Part shown: positions 17,342 through 28,400 of the stretch, piece by piece | How the letters are laid out: every line of letters starts with the position of its first letter | Numbering within the stretch: the first letter of the stretch is position 1 | Origin: Metallibacterium scheffleri | Lineage (GTDB): Bacteria > Pseudomonadota > Gammaproteobacteria > Xanthomonadales > Rhodanobacteraceae | Reading direction: 5' to 3' | Length of the DNA stretch: 64,000 bases | Assembly: GCF_002077135.1 (NCBI RefSeq) | Contig: NZ_LDOS01000002.1 | Span: forward strand, 1,178,001-1,242,000 | Position numbers and translations under genes: made by a program | The notes under the pieces: model-generated | Told to the model about the DNA's origin: nothing | The model's input: only the letters and a program-made list of their open reading frames with translations | Database searches by the model: none

Positions 17342-17518
17342 GTATTGCTGTCCACCACTTCCGCATGGCCCTACCACATGCATGCGATGCCAGTGTACGT
17401 CACGCTGCAGAGCGCATGCAGTCTGAGCCTGCGATTGGCTTGAAACGATCGAACGCTTGAACTGCGCGCGTCGGCCTTGCACGATTGCAACCGGCGAGCT
17501 TGACCTGGGGCAGCGTCC

Positions 17519-18184
17519 ATGACAGACGAGAGCAAAGTGCTGGCCCAGCAGGCCACGCTGCAACCAACTGAAATTGCGGCTGGACTTGGCGCGGCCAATC
17601 GCGAACTTCTGGCGACTTGCATTGCGCTGTTCGAGGACGCCTCGCTACGGCACCGCATCGGCGAACTGTTTGATCAATTCAAGGACTGGGCCATACGCAG
17701 CGCTGACTCATGGGAGATCGCGCCCAAGCTGGCGCCGGACGATCACATCGACGTTGCCGAATCCGTGCGGAGCCGCTCGCAGCAGTGGCTAGATACAGCC
17801 CTACCTGCCGAACATCTCCGTCTGGTGTTGTGGATGTACCTGCGCGAGGCATTCGAACTGCCCGCGCGCACCTGCGCGTCCACACGCGCAGCGGGTCGGT
17901 CCTGCGACGACTTGACCGCAGCCCTCCTGCATTCGCTTGCGCCGGGATGGTTCCAGAAACTGAAGGCAGCAACGTTGGGCGAGAGCAAGCCTGCGCTCCC
18001 AATGACGCTGGATGCGGTGGCACGGCAGACCCTCGGAGAGTTGATGCAAAAGATGCTGGACGGAACCGACCCGCAGTCCGTGCACCAACGCGAAAAGTTG
18101 ATGGCCGATGTGCGCGAACACATCGAAAGACTTGACCCGAACGACCGCGACGCGCTGCTCGGAGCGATAGGGGTCCTCCGGTAA
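17519..18184 (+). CDS. Unrecognised protein, 3' end possibly truncated
   Basis: A 221-aa frame transcribed towards the truncated helicase gene. It is mostly helical and polar: MTDESKVLAQQATLQPTEIA start, then ELFDQFKDWAIRSADSWEIA and QREKLMADVREHIERLDPND. Its last three codons and stop lie in DNA that also encodes the helicase C-terminal residues. A deletion junction near 18172 thus probably cut both convergent genes. Codon usage is normal for the region. I do not recognise the family. Confidence 0.55.
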   Translation: MTDESKVLAQQATLQPTEIAAGLGAANRELLATCIALFEDASLRHRIGELFDQFKDWAIRSADSWEIAPKLAPDDHIDVAESVRSRSQQWLDTALPAEHLRLVLWMYLREAFELPARTCASTRAAGRSCDDLTAALLHSLAPGWFQKLKAATLGESKPALPMTLDAVARQTLGELMQKMLDGTDPQSVHQREKLMADVREHIERLDPNDRDALLGAIGVLR

Positions 18185-20344
18185 CTCAGCGCGATAGCCC
18201 TGCACGCGCGGAAAGCGGATTTCAAAGGCATCGCGATCCGGGCGCACGGCCTTGACCTGCACGGTTTCGCGCGGCGGTTGCGGCGGCGCGACCACGGGCT
18301 TGGCGTTGAAGTCGAAGGGAATGCCGAGTACGTCGGCGTATTCGACGTTGAACAGACCGTCCTCGTTGAGGTCGTAGGACTGGCGACGCAGGGCGCGGCC
18401 GATGACCTGCTCACACAGCAACTGCGTGCCGAAGGCGCGCACGCCGAGCACGTGGGTGACGGTGTTGGCGTCCCAGCCTTCAGTGAGCATGGACACCGAC
18501 ACCACGCAGCGGATCGAGTCGCCCAATCGACCGGGCTTGCCGACGGTGTTCATCACCTCGCGCAGCAGATCCTGGTCGGTGAGGTTCTGGCCTGCTTGAG
18601 CGTCGCCGCTGCGCTCGACCATTTCGCGGCGGAAGCGCTCGATCTCCTCGGCGGCCAGGGTGCGGAACTGGTCGTCCAGCCCCTCGCCAGATTCCAACTG
18701 CTCACTGTCGATCAGCAGGGTGCGCGGGCGGCCCAGCGGATTGCCGTGCTCGTCGTGGTTGCGAAACAGTGGCAGACGGCCTTCGACCAACTGGCTGGCG
18801 CCGTCTTTCTGCGCCTGCTGGAAACCAGCGATGTAGTCGTACACCAGCTTGGAAGTCGAGGTGTTGTTGCACACCACGATGAAGCAGGGCGGCACGGAGA
18901 CTTTTTTCTGCACCCACAACTCAAACGTTTTTTCGTAGTGGCCATACAGTGCTTGCAGCGCAGTTTGCAGTTGCGTGGGCAGGTCAAGCGGATTCAGCCC
19001 CTCGGCCTTGCCGCGGCCTTTCTTGGGCATCTTGGCGCGGATGTGTTCCCACAAGTTGCGGAACATGGGCATCTCGGCGCCGGGAATGTTGTCGGCCACC
19101 GGCACCCGCGGCAGCTTGACGATGCCGCACTCGATGGCGTCCATCAGCGAGAAATCGCTCAGCGTCCACGGGAACAAGGTGCCTTCGGCGTAGCCCGAGC
19201 CGCGCAAGAAAAACGGTGTGGCCGAGAGGTCGAATACACGCGCCAGGCCGAGCTTGCGGTTCACGGCTTCAAGGCCGGAGATCCACAACCGAGCGGCCTC
19301 GTTGTTCTGCTCGGCTTCTTTGCGGTCGTCGCCCTTGAGGTCGTCTTCATCCGGCGCCGCGCCGGGTTTTTCGCGGTAGCAGTGATGCGCCTCGTCGTTG
19401 ATGGCGAGGATGTTTTTCATGCCCATCAGCTCGGGCATCACGCGCTGGAGCATCTGGCCTTCGGTTTCCAGAGTGTTGAGTTCGTCACCGCCTTTGCCCT
19501 GCAGCAGCAGGCGCCCGCCCTTGGACAGTTCCATGCGCTCGCGCAGCTTGAAGGCGTGGTAGTTGGTGATGACGATCTTGGCGCGCTCCACGTCGGGGAG
19601 CATGTCGGCAGGCACCAGCTCACGGCTGGAGTAGTAGCTGTCGGGGTCATTCGGCTGCAGCACCCGCAGACGGTCTTTGATGGTCAGGCCCGGAGCGACG
19701 ATGAGGAAGCCGCGCGTGTAGCGTTTGCTCTGCGGGCGGCGCACCGCGTTGACGGTTTGCCAGGCGATGAGCATGGCCATGACCGTGGTCTTGCCAGCGC
19801 CAGTAGCGAGCTTGAGAGCCAGGCGCATCAGGCCGGGGTTGGCCTCCTGGTTGGCGCTGGCCAGGTGTTCCAGAAAGCGTTCGCCGGACTTGCCCATCTG
19901 CGGCGCCACTTCCGTCAGCCAGATGGCGGTTTCCACGGCCTCGATCTGGCAGAAGAAGGGACGCACGCCACCGAAGTTGTGGTGTCGCCAGTGCTGCAAC
20001 AGCCGCGCGGTCTCGGGCGACACGCGCCAGTGGTTCGGATTGGTCAGGGCGCGCCATCGGTCCACCTCAGCGCGCACGCCGTTGATGATGGCGGTGTGGT
20101 CGTATTGCTGGCCCTGGGTGGAAAGGCCTTGACCCTCGTCGAACAGCAGCGACTCCTGCTTCGTGGAACCTTTCTGCTTTCTCGGCTTTGGAATGGGCGT
20201 GATGAACTCAGCCCGGCGACGGCTCTCGGTGATGTGCTGCGTCGGCTGGCCCACGTCGTCAAGCTCCCAATGTCGCATGGGAATCGCGTAGGGCGAGTTG
20301 AGAATTGGACGATCGAAGAATAGATCAGTCATGAGGGACGTCAT
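18172..20344 (-). CDS. DEAD/DEAH helicase of type III-restriction (Res) kind, C-terminally truncated
   Basis: About 725 recognisable residues (MTSLMTDLFFDRPILNSPYA start). Superfamily 2 motifs are visible: Walker A LKLATGAGKTTVMAMLIAWQ, DEAH-type NDEAHHC, the SATPFF motif III and the motif VI region EQVIGRALRRQSY. Full-length relatives run to about 1,000 aa and end in a nuclease domain. Here similarity stops at GYRAELPED near 18172, and the frame then runs antisense into the neighbouring gene. The nuclease part appears lost. The ATG overlaps the stop of the SMC-like gene by one base, so the three genes form an operon. Confidence 0.8.
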
Positions 20345-23004
20345 CAGGCAACTGCTGCGGATGAGCGCGTGATGAAACGCGGCGCAACGCCCAGATCGCG
20401 CCAGACGCCAGGATGGCAGGTGAACAGCAGTACTTGGTGGCGCTGGGCAGCATCGAAAATCACCCGCTTCATTTGTTCCAGCCGTTGGTCATCACTATGC
20501 ACCAGCGCGTCATCGAGGATGATGAGGGTTGGTCGACCCGATTCTTGGAGCAAGTCGGCATAGGCAAGGCGAGTGATGACGCCCATCTGCTCACGCGCAC
20601 CGAAACTCAAGTCGCCGACCAGCCCGGAAGATCCTGCGACATCTTGATTCGGACGGGTCAGACGACCCGGAATGAGGTCCTCGCCAATATCCAGCGTGGC
20701 TTGCGGAAACAGGATCTGCACATAGCGGTTGATGTGTGTCCGCAGCGGAGCCTGCAGGCGCTTGATCAATTCCCTGCGTTTGGCCTCGAGCAAGGTCAAA
20801 AGCAGATCAAGAGCCTCGGCGCGTCGCTTGAGCTCCTGGTAACGACGTTGCGCAGCCTCGGCACGAACGCATTGCTCAGCACGTTCTTCCTCCAGCCCTT
20901 GCGCACCTGCTTCTTCAAGCTTGCCTTGCAACAGGGTGATCTCGTATTGACGCGCGCGGTGCCTCTGCTCAGCTTGCTCAGCGCTGCGGCGGAAGCGTTC
21001 GACGTCCTGCCCAAGGAGATCGGGACGCGCGGCATTCACATGGCTTTGCTTCGCAGCGATGCGCTGTTGCAAGGCCTCGATCTCGGCGCGCAAGCGCAAA
21101 AGCTCGCTGTTGGCGTATTGCAGGCGCTGCGCGCGATCGGGCGCGTTGACCAGCGCTTGCTGTGCATCGCGCTCGCGCAGAGCTGCGTCGCGGCTGACCT
21201 GCATAGTGATGAGCCTTTGCTTCGCTTCGCTGGCTTGGTGTTCAACTTGCTCGAGATGCTCGCGCGCGGCTTTTTGGCGTGCATCAGCCTGCACCAAGGT
21301 CTCGATCGATCCGTCGCCCCGTTCTGGCAACGGGTCGAGCCCGGCTTGTTGCTCTTCAGATTCCCGCTTGCGTTCGGTGTGAGCGGCTAGTTCTGCGCGC
21401 AAGCCTTCGATGCCCGTAGGTGCAAGGGTTTGCAGGGTCTTTTCGCTGTGCTTGATGTCTTTCAACGCCTGTTGATGGACCGCGCACCGGGTCTCCGCCT
21501 CAGCCAGAGATGGCAGACCCAAGCGCTGGAGCAGCACCTGATGAGCGGCAGACACTTCAGCTTCCTCACGGACGAGTTCAGCCAGATCGGTACCGCCCGG
21601 AATGATTTGCAAACGGCCAACGTTGGCGATGTCGAGTTCGGCGGCTTTGGTGATGAGGTGTTCGCCCATGCCCGCAAGAGCTTGCCCGTCGAGGCTGATT
21701 TGGGCCGCCGGAAGCAGATTGAAGCGCAGCTGCGTGGCAGTGGCTTCCTGCCGGATACGAAGCTCCTGCAGCTTGGCATGCTGTTGTCGCAGACGGTCGA
21801 GCTCGGCCTCGTCCAATTCGGATTCGGCTGCCAACTTGAGCAACGCACTCAGTTGGTCCAGCTCGGTTTCGGCTTTGGCGATAGCCTCGGTCAAGGCTGA
21901 AATGCGGGATTGTGCATCGCCGATACGCCGCGTGAGATCGGCGCGCAGATCCTGCTGCCGGGCATATTCCAGCGCTGTGTTGGCTTGCTGGTATGTCTCT
22001 TCGGCATCTCGATGTGTCTCCGACCAGCGCGCCTCAGCGGACTCGGCAATCTGGACCTGCTGCATTGCTGCCTCTAAATCCGCCTCGCGCTGCTTCAGCG
22101 AGCGCTCCTGATTCTCAAACCCCGTAATCTGATCCTCGACTAGACCAAGACTGGTGTGGAATTGCTTCTGGGAAGTGAGATCACCTTCAATTTGCGCTTT
22201 CAATTGCTCGATGTTCTTGAGGCGGTCTGCTGCTTCCCGCTCCTGTGCGCGGAGCCCTTCCCAAGGTTTCTCGGCGTCATCCGCCGACTGCGCGATACGA
22301 AGCAGCCCGAGGTGATCGACCTGCTCGCGGTACTGCGCGATGCGCTTATCCAGCTCCTCAAGCCAACGGGACGTATCCTCCTGTTCTTTGATGGCCTCAG
22401 CATAGATACCGCGCGGCTTGCCGGTGGATGTCAGCAACGTCTCGCGCTCGCTTCGTACGCGATTGATGACTTCGTCGCCCCGCGTGCTCGCCACTTCGCC
22501 TGTGGAGTGCTCAAGCGCTTGGCGCAACAGGTCAGTCGCGTTGCCAATCGGCTCGGCGATGTCTTGCGCACTGCCCTGCTCAATCCACAGCAGACCGGGA
22601 ATGCCCCAGTGTTCGGGCTTGCTCGCACCCTTGCCGGCAAAGCGAAATCCAAATAGCTCGGCAAGATGTTGTTCGGCATCTTCGCCATCGAATTCCGTCG
22701 CGCCCACCATGAGTTCACAACGCTTGCGGTGCAGGAAACTTTTGCGCAACCGGTAGTCGATATCCCCGATACTAAAATCTAGTTCGACGCTCGGCGCTGC
22801 GGACGGCTCGCCCCAAGGCAGGAGATCGTCCACACTGGTCGAGCGGTAGCGTTCGAAGAACGCCGCGCGCAGGGCGCGGACCAATGTGGTTTTACCTGCT
22901 TCGTTCGGGCCAGTGAACAGGTTCAGTCCCGACTCGAACCCGGCAATCTCGTAGGGTTGCCGGAACTGCCGCAGTTGTTCGACGCGGAGCCGGTGCAACC
23001 TCAT
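20344..23004 (-). CDS. SMC/SbcC-like ATPase
   Basis: An 886-aa protein with an N-terminal Walker A (LFTGPNEAGKTTLVRALRAA), long coiled coils between about residues 190 and 750, and a C-terminal ABC-type signature and Walker B (LSFGAREQMGVITRLAYADL, then PTLIILDDALVHSDDQR). I see no CxxC zinc hook at the coiled-coil apex, unlike canonical Rad50/SbcC. It most resembles the YhaN branch of that family. Its ATG overlaps the stop of the SbcD-like gene (ATGA), so the two should form an Mre11-Rad50-like nuclease complex. Confidence 0.88.
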   Translation of the reverse strand: MRLHRLRVEQLRQFRQPYEIAGFESGLNLFTGPNEAGKTTLVRALRAAFFERYRSTSVDDLLPWGEPSAAPSVELDFSIGDIDYRLRKSFLHRKRCELMVGATEFDGEDAEQHLAELFGFRFAGKGASKPEHWGIPGLLWIEQGSAQDIAEPIGNATDLLRQALEHSTGEVASTRGDEVINRVRSERETLLTSTGKPRGIYAEAIKEQEDTSRWLEELDKRIAQYREQVDHLGLLRIAQSADDAEKPWEGLRAQEREAADRLKNIEQLKAQIEGDLTSQKQFHTSLGLVEDQITGFENQERSLKQREADLEAAMQQVQIAESAEARWSETHRDAEETYQQANTALEYARQQDLRADLTRRIGDAQSRISALTEAIAKAETELDQLSALLKLAAESELDEAELDRLRQQHAKLQELRIRQEATATQLRFNLLPAAQISLDGQALAGMGEHLITKAAELDIANVGRLQIIPGGTDLAELVREEAEVSAAHQVLLQRLGLPSLAEAETRCAVHQQALKDIKHSEKTLQTLAPTGIEGLRAELAAHTERKRESEEQQAGLDPLPERGDGSIETLVQADARQKAAREHLEQVEHQASEAKQRLITMQVSRDAALRERDAQQALVNAPDRAQRLQYANSELLRLRAEIEALQQRIAAKQSHVNAARPDLLGQDVERFRRSAEQAEQRHRARQYEITLLQGKLEEAGAQGLEEERAEQCVRAEAAQRRYQELKRRAEALDLLLTLLEAKRRELIKRLQAPLRTHINRYVQILFPQATLDIGEDLIPGRLTRPNQDVAGSSGLVGDLSFGAREQMGVITRLAYADLLQESGRPTLIILDDALVHSDDQRLEQMKRVIFDAAQRHQVLLFTCHPGVWRDLGVAPRFITRSSAAVA

Positions 23005-24137
23005 GCGGCGCTCTCAACAGCTTGGTGCTCGGCGAGGATGCCGGCGAGGATGCCGAGTGCATGGCCCGCGATTTCGCCTTGAGTGTCGCCGTCTTGCGCT
23101 GATTGACGATCACGCAGTTCGGCAATGACCTCCCCGAGGTAGCCATCGGCATGGAGAGCCGCGAGATCGCCGTCACTCGGCATCAAGCGCAACGCACTCA
23201 GATCGGTTTGTACGCTGCGCGCCTTGGCCTCGGCACGACCCAGCGCCTCATGCAGGCGCTGCTGGCCTTTCAGGTCGGTCTGGCCAGCAAGGCGGATGTT
23301 CAACACTTCACGCTCGGTAGCCCCAGCCAAGCGTTCAATAACAAGATCGACATCACTGGCCACCGCCACAGTCTGGTCCATGCTCTGCCAGTTGAACTGG
23401 CTGGTCTCCAGTCGTTTGACACGCGGTTCGCATCCGGGCGCATCGATTTCCACCAGTAGCACGTAGCCTGGGCCGTTATCCTTGAATCGGTCCGGCTCCG
23501 GTGTGCCGCTGTACCAGGTGCGGCTATCGATCTGCTTGCAGCCGTGCCAATCACCCAGCGCCAGATAGTCGAGCTTGGCGCGCACGGCGCGATCCGACGC
23601 GATGGGATTGGCCGAGTCGATATCGTCAGCGAGGACTCCGAGCACAGCGCCATGGGCTATACCAATGCGCATATGTTTTGACGGGGTCTCAGCGTGATCG
23701 AACCATTCCGTCAAGTCGTTGTAGGTGTGCCGTTGGGTCAGCGGCGCCATCAGCGCGGAGAAGCCCTGCGCGGCAAAGTCGAATACTTTGGACTCAAGCG
23801 CCAAGTGCAGATTGGCAGGGATGACACCCAGGCGATCCGCCCGTGTCCAGACGCTTTCGCTAAGGGCTGCGTCGTGATTGCCAGGAATCATCAACCAGGC
23901 GCCGACATAGCCGCCAAGCGCGTTGAACAGCTTGCGGATGGTCCGATCGGCCACCGTTTGCGTATCGAACACATCGCCCGCCACCAACACTGCATCGACC
24001 TTATGCTCGGTTGCCAGGCGCGCGATGTTCGCGACCGCTGTAACTCGTGCTTCGGCTAGCGGCGAGGCATCGTCTGCCGGAAACTGGCTGTACTGCCTTC
24101 CAATCTGCCAGTCCGCAGTATGAAGAAATCGAAGCAT
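23001..24137 (-). CDS. SbcD/YhaO-like exonuclease subunit (metallophosphoesterase)
   Basis: A 378-aa Mre11-family protein. The phosphoesterase motifs are MLRFLHTADWQIGRQYSQFP (D-x-H-like metal site, here ADWQIG), LVAGDVFD, IPGNHDAAL, GIAHGAVLGV and LALGDWHG. A C-terminal cap/DNA-binding region follows. It is the first gene of a tight operon with the SMC-like ATPase and the Res-type helicase. Known Mre11-Rad50 complexes cut DNA ends and hairpins, and such pairs coupled to helicases occur in antiviral islands. That role is inferred here. Confidence 0.88.
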   Translation of the reverse strand: MLRFLHTADWQIGRQYSQFPADDASPLAEARVTAVANIARLATEHKVDAVLVAGDVFDTQTVADRTIRKLFNALGGYVGAWLMIPGNHDAALSESVWTRADRLGVIPANLHLALESKVFDFAAQGFSALMAPLTQRHTYNDLTEWFDHAETPSKHMRIGIAHGAVLGVLADDIDSANPIASDRAVRAKLDYLALGDWHGCKQIDSRTWYSGTPEPDRFKDNGPGYVLLVEIDAPGCEPRVKRLETSQFNWQSMDQTVAVASDVDLVIERLAGATEREVLNIRLAGQTDLKGQQRLHEALGRAEAKARSVQTDLSALRLMPSDGDLAALHADGYLGEVIAELRDRQSAQDGDTQGEIAGHALGILAGILAEHQAVESAA

Positions 24138-24224
24138 AACGCGGAATCCTTTGTCGTCTACGGCCGCGATTATTACTCACTGTCCGTTGTCTAATTTTCT
24201 ACGCGCGCCAACGCGGCTCCGCGA

Positions 24225-24487
24225 TCAAGACGGGCACTCCGCCTGCAAACTCTACCGCGCCACGACATAGGTCATCACCCAGCGTACCGAGACGGTGTCG
24301 CGCGTGATCGGCTTGCCCAGATCATCCACGCACTTGATGCGCGTGCGGGGCGCCGGCTTGGTGTCACCGCCGAGATCCCGCAGCGCCACCGTGCTGCGAC
24401 TGACATCGATCCGGACAGTCGCCGAGTCCCCAAGGCGACGGGCCCGCGCGATCTCGGTGTCGTCGACCAGCAGCATCCGGCCGCGCT
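24225..24487 (-). pseudogene. 3'-terminal fragment of a giant recombinase gene (fragment F2)
   Basis: About 85 codons matching the end of the 25499-30652 gene: DDTEIARARRLGDSATVRID, then KCVDDLGKPITRDTVSVRWV and MTYVVAR. A TAG replaces a Trp codon just before the end, so even the remnant frame is broken. Similarity ends abruptly at 24487 on the 5' side and just past the normal stop codon on the 3' side. The SbcD-SbcC-helicase cargo follows. It is more similar to the intact gene than F1 is. Confidence 0.85.
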
Positions 24488-24497
24488 CTTGAAATGC

Positions 24498-25292
24498 TCA
24501 TCCTGCATGAGACGCTGCTACTCCCGGGATGGTTCGGAATGGGCGGCCAAACGTAGATCGACAAAGGCTTGCCAGGCGGTATTCTGCTATCAGGCGCGCG
24601 AGTGCGATGAGGTGATCATCCCCGTTAAGGCCGTATCGCCCCCCAAAGAACGGAGTCACCACCAAGGTGGCTCCATGGTCTTCGTAGACAAAGCATTCCC
24701 GCTGGCGCTGACCGGCGCCAATCGGCCGACGCTCACCAGGGCCGTGAAAGCCAAATGCCTTCGCAAAATCATCTCGAAAGGTCTTGCCGGTCCCGACGAT
24801 GATCTTGGGCTTGTAGCGGTGTCGCTGGTCATCGAAGAAGGGAAAACGAACCTGGCGGCATCGTTCGCGATACGCGCCTTTGTCGCGCAACGCTGGGTGC
24901 TGTGCATACACCAGGTTCCACTCTGCGCTATCGACCTTCGGAGACGCCAACGGGAAAAGGTTGAGCTTGAAGCTCTCGCCATCCCTGACATAGAGCTTCT
25001 CGGCCATATAGGCCTTCCAGCCTTCGAGCGATGGCTGTTGGCCAAGATCCCTTTGCAGACTGTTGAGAGCGACCAGCAACTTTGCAGCTTTCTGGTTGTA
25101 CTGCCATGTCTGAAACTTAGGGTGCTGCTTCTTAAAGTCGTCCGTCCAGGACGCGGGTTCTAGCTCAGGATCAAGGTTAGTGGCGGGCTCAAGAGATCCA
25201 CCATGTTCGATGCCGCAAATCCAGACGTCCGCAAAGGGATTACCCCCATCCACGCCCGACCAGGAAGCCAGAAAGCGATCGAAGTTCGTCAT
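24498..25292 (-). CDS. Unrecognised protein with uracil-glycosylase-like motif layout
   Basis: About 264 aa starting MTNFDRFLASWSGVDGGNPF. Conserved-looking blocks are FADVWICGIEHGGSLEP, SFKLNLFPLASPKVDS, YKPKIIVGTGKTFRDDF and TLVVTPFFGGRYGLNGDDHL. The order (G-x-E-x-G loop, Asn-Leu-x-Pro, strand plus helix, then a Pro-containing loop) resembles the uracil-DNA glycosylase superfamily. The key residues do not match any family member I know, so the assignment is weak. The last ~30 residues look unlike the rest and may come from a deletion next to fragment F2. Confidence 0.5.
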   Translation of the reverse strand: MTNFDRFLASWSGVDGGNPFADVWICGIEHGGSLEPATNLDPELEPASWTDDFKKQHPKFQTWQYNQKAAKLLVALNSLQRDLGQQPSLEGWKAYMAEKLYVRDGESFKLNLFPLASPKVDSAEWNLVYAQHPALRDKGAYRERCRQVRFPFFDDQRHRYKPKIIVGTGKTFRDDFAKAFGFHGPGERRPIGAGQRQRECFVYEDHGATLVVTPFFGGRYGLNGDDHLIALARLIAEYRLASLCRSTFGRPFRTIPGVAASHAG

Positions 25293-25410
25293 TGGAAATA
25301 TCACTCAACAGAGCAGTTTGAAAAACCCGTTTTGAACTCGCCGCACGCCGCCTGACCGATCGCGTGGCGCGGCGCGCCGATGAAGTTGCCGCAACGGTTG
25401 CCTTTTGCTG

Positions 25411-25498
25411 CATCCACATGTCCATCACTGCCAGGCGGATGCCGTCGGATTTCTTTGTCCCAAGCGCTTCGTAGAACATCGCCATGCGCACTTCGCGA
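25411..25498 (-). pseudogene. ISL3-type transposase remnant
   Basis: About 25 codons remain, MAMFYEALGTKKSDGIRLAV then MDMWM, matching the catalytic-core segment FF..LG..KS..IRLAVMDMW of ISL3-family DDE transposases. The fragment abuts the stop codon of the giant recombinase gene at 25499. No element ends are visible. It shows that insertion-sequence debris collects at this same position. Confidence 0.55.
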
Positions 25499-28400
25499 TC
25501 AAGGCGGGCACTCCGCCTGCAACCCCCACCGCGCCGCCACATACGTCATCACCCATCGTACCGCCACGGTGTCGCGCGTGATCGACTTGCCCAGATCATC
25601 CACGCACTTGATGCGCATGCGCGGCACCGGCTTCGTGTCACCGCCGAGATCCCGCAGCGCCACCGTGCTTTGACTGACCTCGATGCGGACGCTCGCCGAG
25701 TCCCCCAGGCGACGGGCCCGCGCGATCTCGGTGTCGTCGACCAGCAGCATCCGGCCGCGCTCGCGCTCACTGGTGTACATCCACTTCCCGATCAACCACC
25801 GGAAGTCCTCCTCCTTCCCGGTCCGCAGATCCTCGAGCCATCGACAGAGCATCACGGCCGCGGTCGTCGCCGATCGGGCCGCCAGCGCCGGTGGCACCCA
25901 GTTCGTGCCATGACACAGCGCCAGCACATGACGCGGCATGGCCGATCCCTTCTTGCCGGAGCGGATGCAGGAGAGTCGTTCAAGGCCCGCACGATAGGCG
26001 GCTTCCTCCTCGACGGACACCAGGCGATGGCCGTCGCGCAGGGAGCGATCCACGAGCTCCACGCCTTCGAAATGGATGCCGTCCCGGGCCTCGCCTTCGC
26101 CGGTCCGCAGCTCGATCTCCGGCAGCGGCGACAGCGGCGTCTCGTCCCGGTCGATGCCGGCATCGTTCAGGCGCTGCTCGATCCGATCCCGGAGCGCCCG
26201 GTTGAGGCGATGCCGTTGAGTTGTCGCATCCCCCGACGCGTCATCGGCCTCCCGGATCTCTGCCACCCACCGATGGATCGTGGCCCTGCCTCCAAGGCGC
26301 TGCTCGAAGCTGCGGCGCATGTCGAGACCATCGAGCTTGTGCAGCACCCCGTGGAGTGCCACGCACAGCACGTGGGTGTAATGGCGGATCGTCGTGTTGG
26401 GATGGGAATGACCCACCAGCGCGGCGACGGCACGCAGGCCCTGCCCTGCATCACCCTCGGGTCCGAGCAGCCCCTGCATCCGCGCTTCACCGATCTTCAG
26501 GCCCTCCAGCCAGGGCAGCGCCCCGCGCAATCCATCGAGTCCCGCCGGCCGCCACAGCAAGGTCAGGACCAGCCGGCTGACCAGCGTGTGGCGCAGATGG
26601 TGCGAGCCCATGCTGTCGTCCCGGGTGACGGCCTTGATCAGCCGGCTCAGCGCGTCGTAGAAATTGTTGGGATCCGCGCTCGTGTCGGCATCCGGATCGA
26701 TCAGCTTCTGATACCGCTGTTCGGTGGCCACCTGCATCCACGCCCGGGTGCCCTCCTCCGCAAAACCGATCGGCAGCACGCGATCCGCCCAGGCGGTCTT
26801 CAGCGTGTGATCGCCATACGCCTGCACCCGGCACAGGTCCTCCTGCACATCGACGGCGCGCAGGTGCGCACTCTCGGCGCGGCGCAGACCGAAGGTCGCC
26901 ATCAGCTCGACATGGCGTTGCGCGCTCGTGCGCAGGGCGGCGTTGCCGATCCCGGAGGTCGCCGACAGCAGTCGCGCGTGCAGGTGACGCAGCTCCTCCG
27001 CGCTGAGGATCTTGGCCGAGACCGCGCGCTCGGGCGCGGCACCGAGGACGCCGATCGCGAAGCCGGCATGGTCGGCCTTCTCGTCGCTCAGAAATCGATG
27101 AAACTGGAACCAGGCGCCGTGCTGCAACCGGTCCGGAAACTGCTCGCGGCTGATCTCCTGCAACTGGACCAGGATGTCCTGGTCGAACGCGCGCCAGTCC
27201 GGCGTCTGCTCGGACAGTCCCAGCAAGGCACAGGCGATGACGCGGACGCGGTTGACGACGCTGCGCTTCTGGTGCGCATTGACCCGGTGCTCCGCGGGTT
27301 CGGTGGTGGCATGGATCAGCCACAGGGCAAAGCTGCGCAGCAGCCGCTCGGCGGGCGTCCCGGTCCGGTATTCACCGACCTGTCGCAGCCACTCGCCACG
27401 GTAGGGGGTCTTGTGCCAGCCCAGCGCCTCCATCACCGGCACGCGGTGCAGCACATCCGTCGGCAGGTCTGCCTCGCCGAGCGCCGGCGCCCGCGTGGCG
27501 GGCAGGCCTTCGTCCACACCGGCGCCGGATCGACGGCCGGGTTCGAGGCCCGCGAGCCGGCGCAGTTCGCCATCGCCGAGATCCTCGGTCTCCAGACTAC
27601 CCCGCGCATAGGCGGCAAGGATCGGCGCGCCGTGCACCATGAGGTGCTGCGTCGCCGCGGCGGTCATCGCCGCCAGCGTGACCGTGTGGTCCCCGGCGCC
27701 GATCCGCGCGAGATAGGCGTTCAGGCATTTCTCGGCCCGGGCGCGCCGATGCGAGGCCGACGGCCGCTTGAACAGCGCCGGCAGCAGCACCGTCTGGATG
27801 GTCTCCTGCTCGATCGTCAGGTAGGCGCAGGAGAAGTCATCCAGGAACACCGTGCGCTGCATGGTCTCCGGCGCCCCTTCCCGCTTGACGCGAAACACCA
27901 GGGCGCGGTTGGGCCCGTGCGCCAGGATGGGCGCGCCGGCCTTGAGCTCGCGCAGCCAGGCATCGATCAGGCCCCACCGGGTCAGGCCCAGTCGCCAGAT
28001 CGCCAGCATCAGCAACCGGCCGAGCTCCAGCGGACTCCCGTCATCCTTGCTCTCGGCGCCGGGCGCGGACGGCCGCGGCGGCAGGCCGGCGAGATCGCGC
28101 GCGAAGGCCGGGAGCACGTGCGCCTCCAGATACGCCAGCGTCTGCAGCGCATCGCCATCGAGCAGGACCTTGTTGGCGAACAGGGGCCTGGGCCTCGCGA
28201 CGAAGATCGGCACCTTCCACTTCGTGCGCAGGTACTGGCACACGGACTCGGCCACCGCCCGCTGCCGCTCCACCGGTTCGCATTGCTGCGCGCGGACGAC
28301 CTCGCGCGCCAGGGCCAGGGCGGCCGGTGCGCGATCCGTGGCCGTGGCGGTGTCTTGCTCCATCGCCTCGAGGCGATGGCTGTCGGCGCTGCTCAGGAAC

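Noticed and set aside
18278-20323. A 681-codon plus-strand frame opposite the helicase
   Set aside because: It is the complement of a gene with clear SF2 helicase motifs. The plus frame shows no family features.
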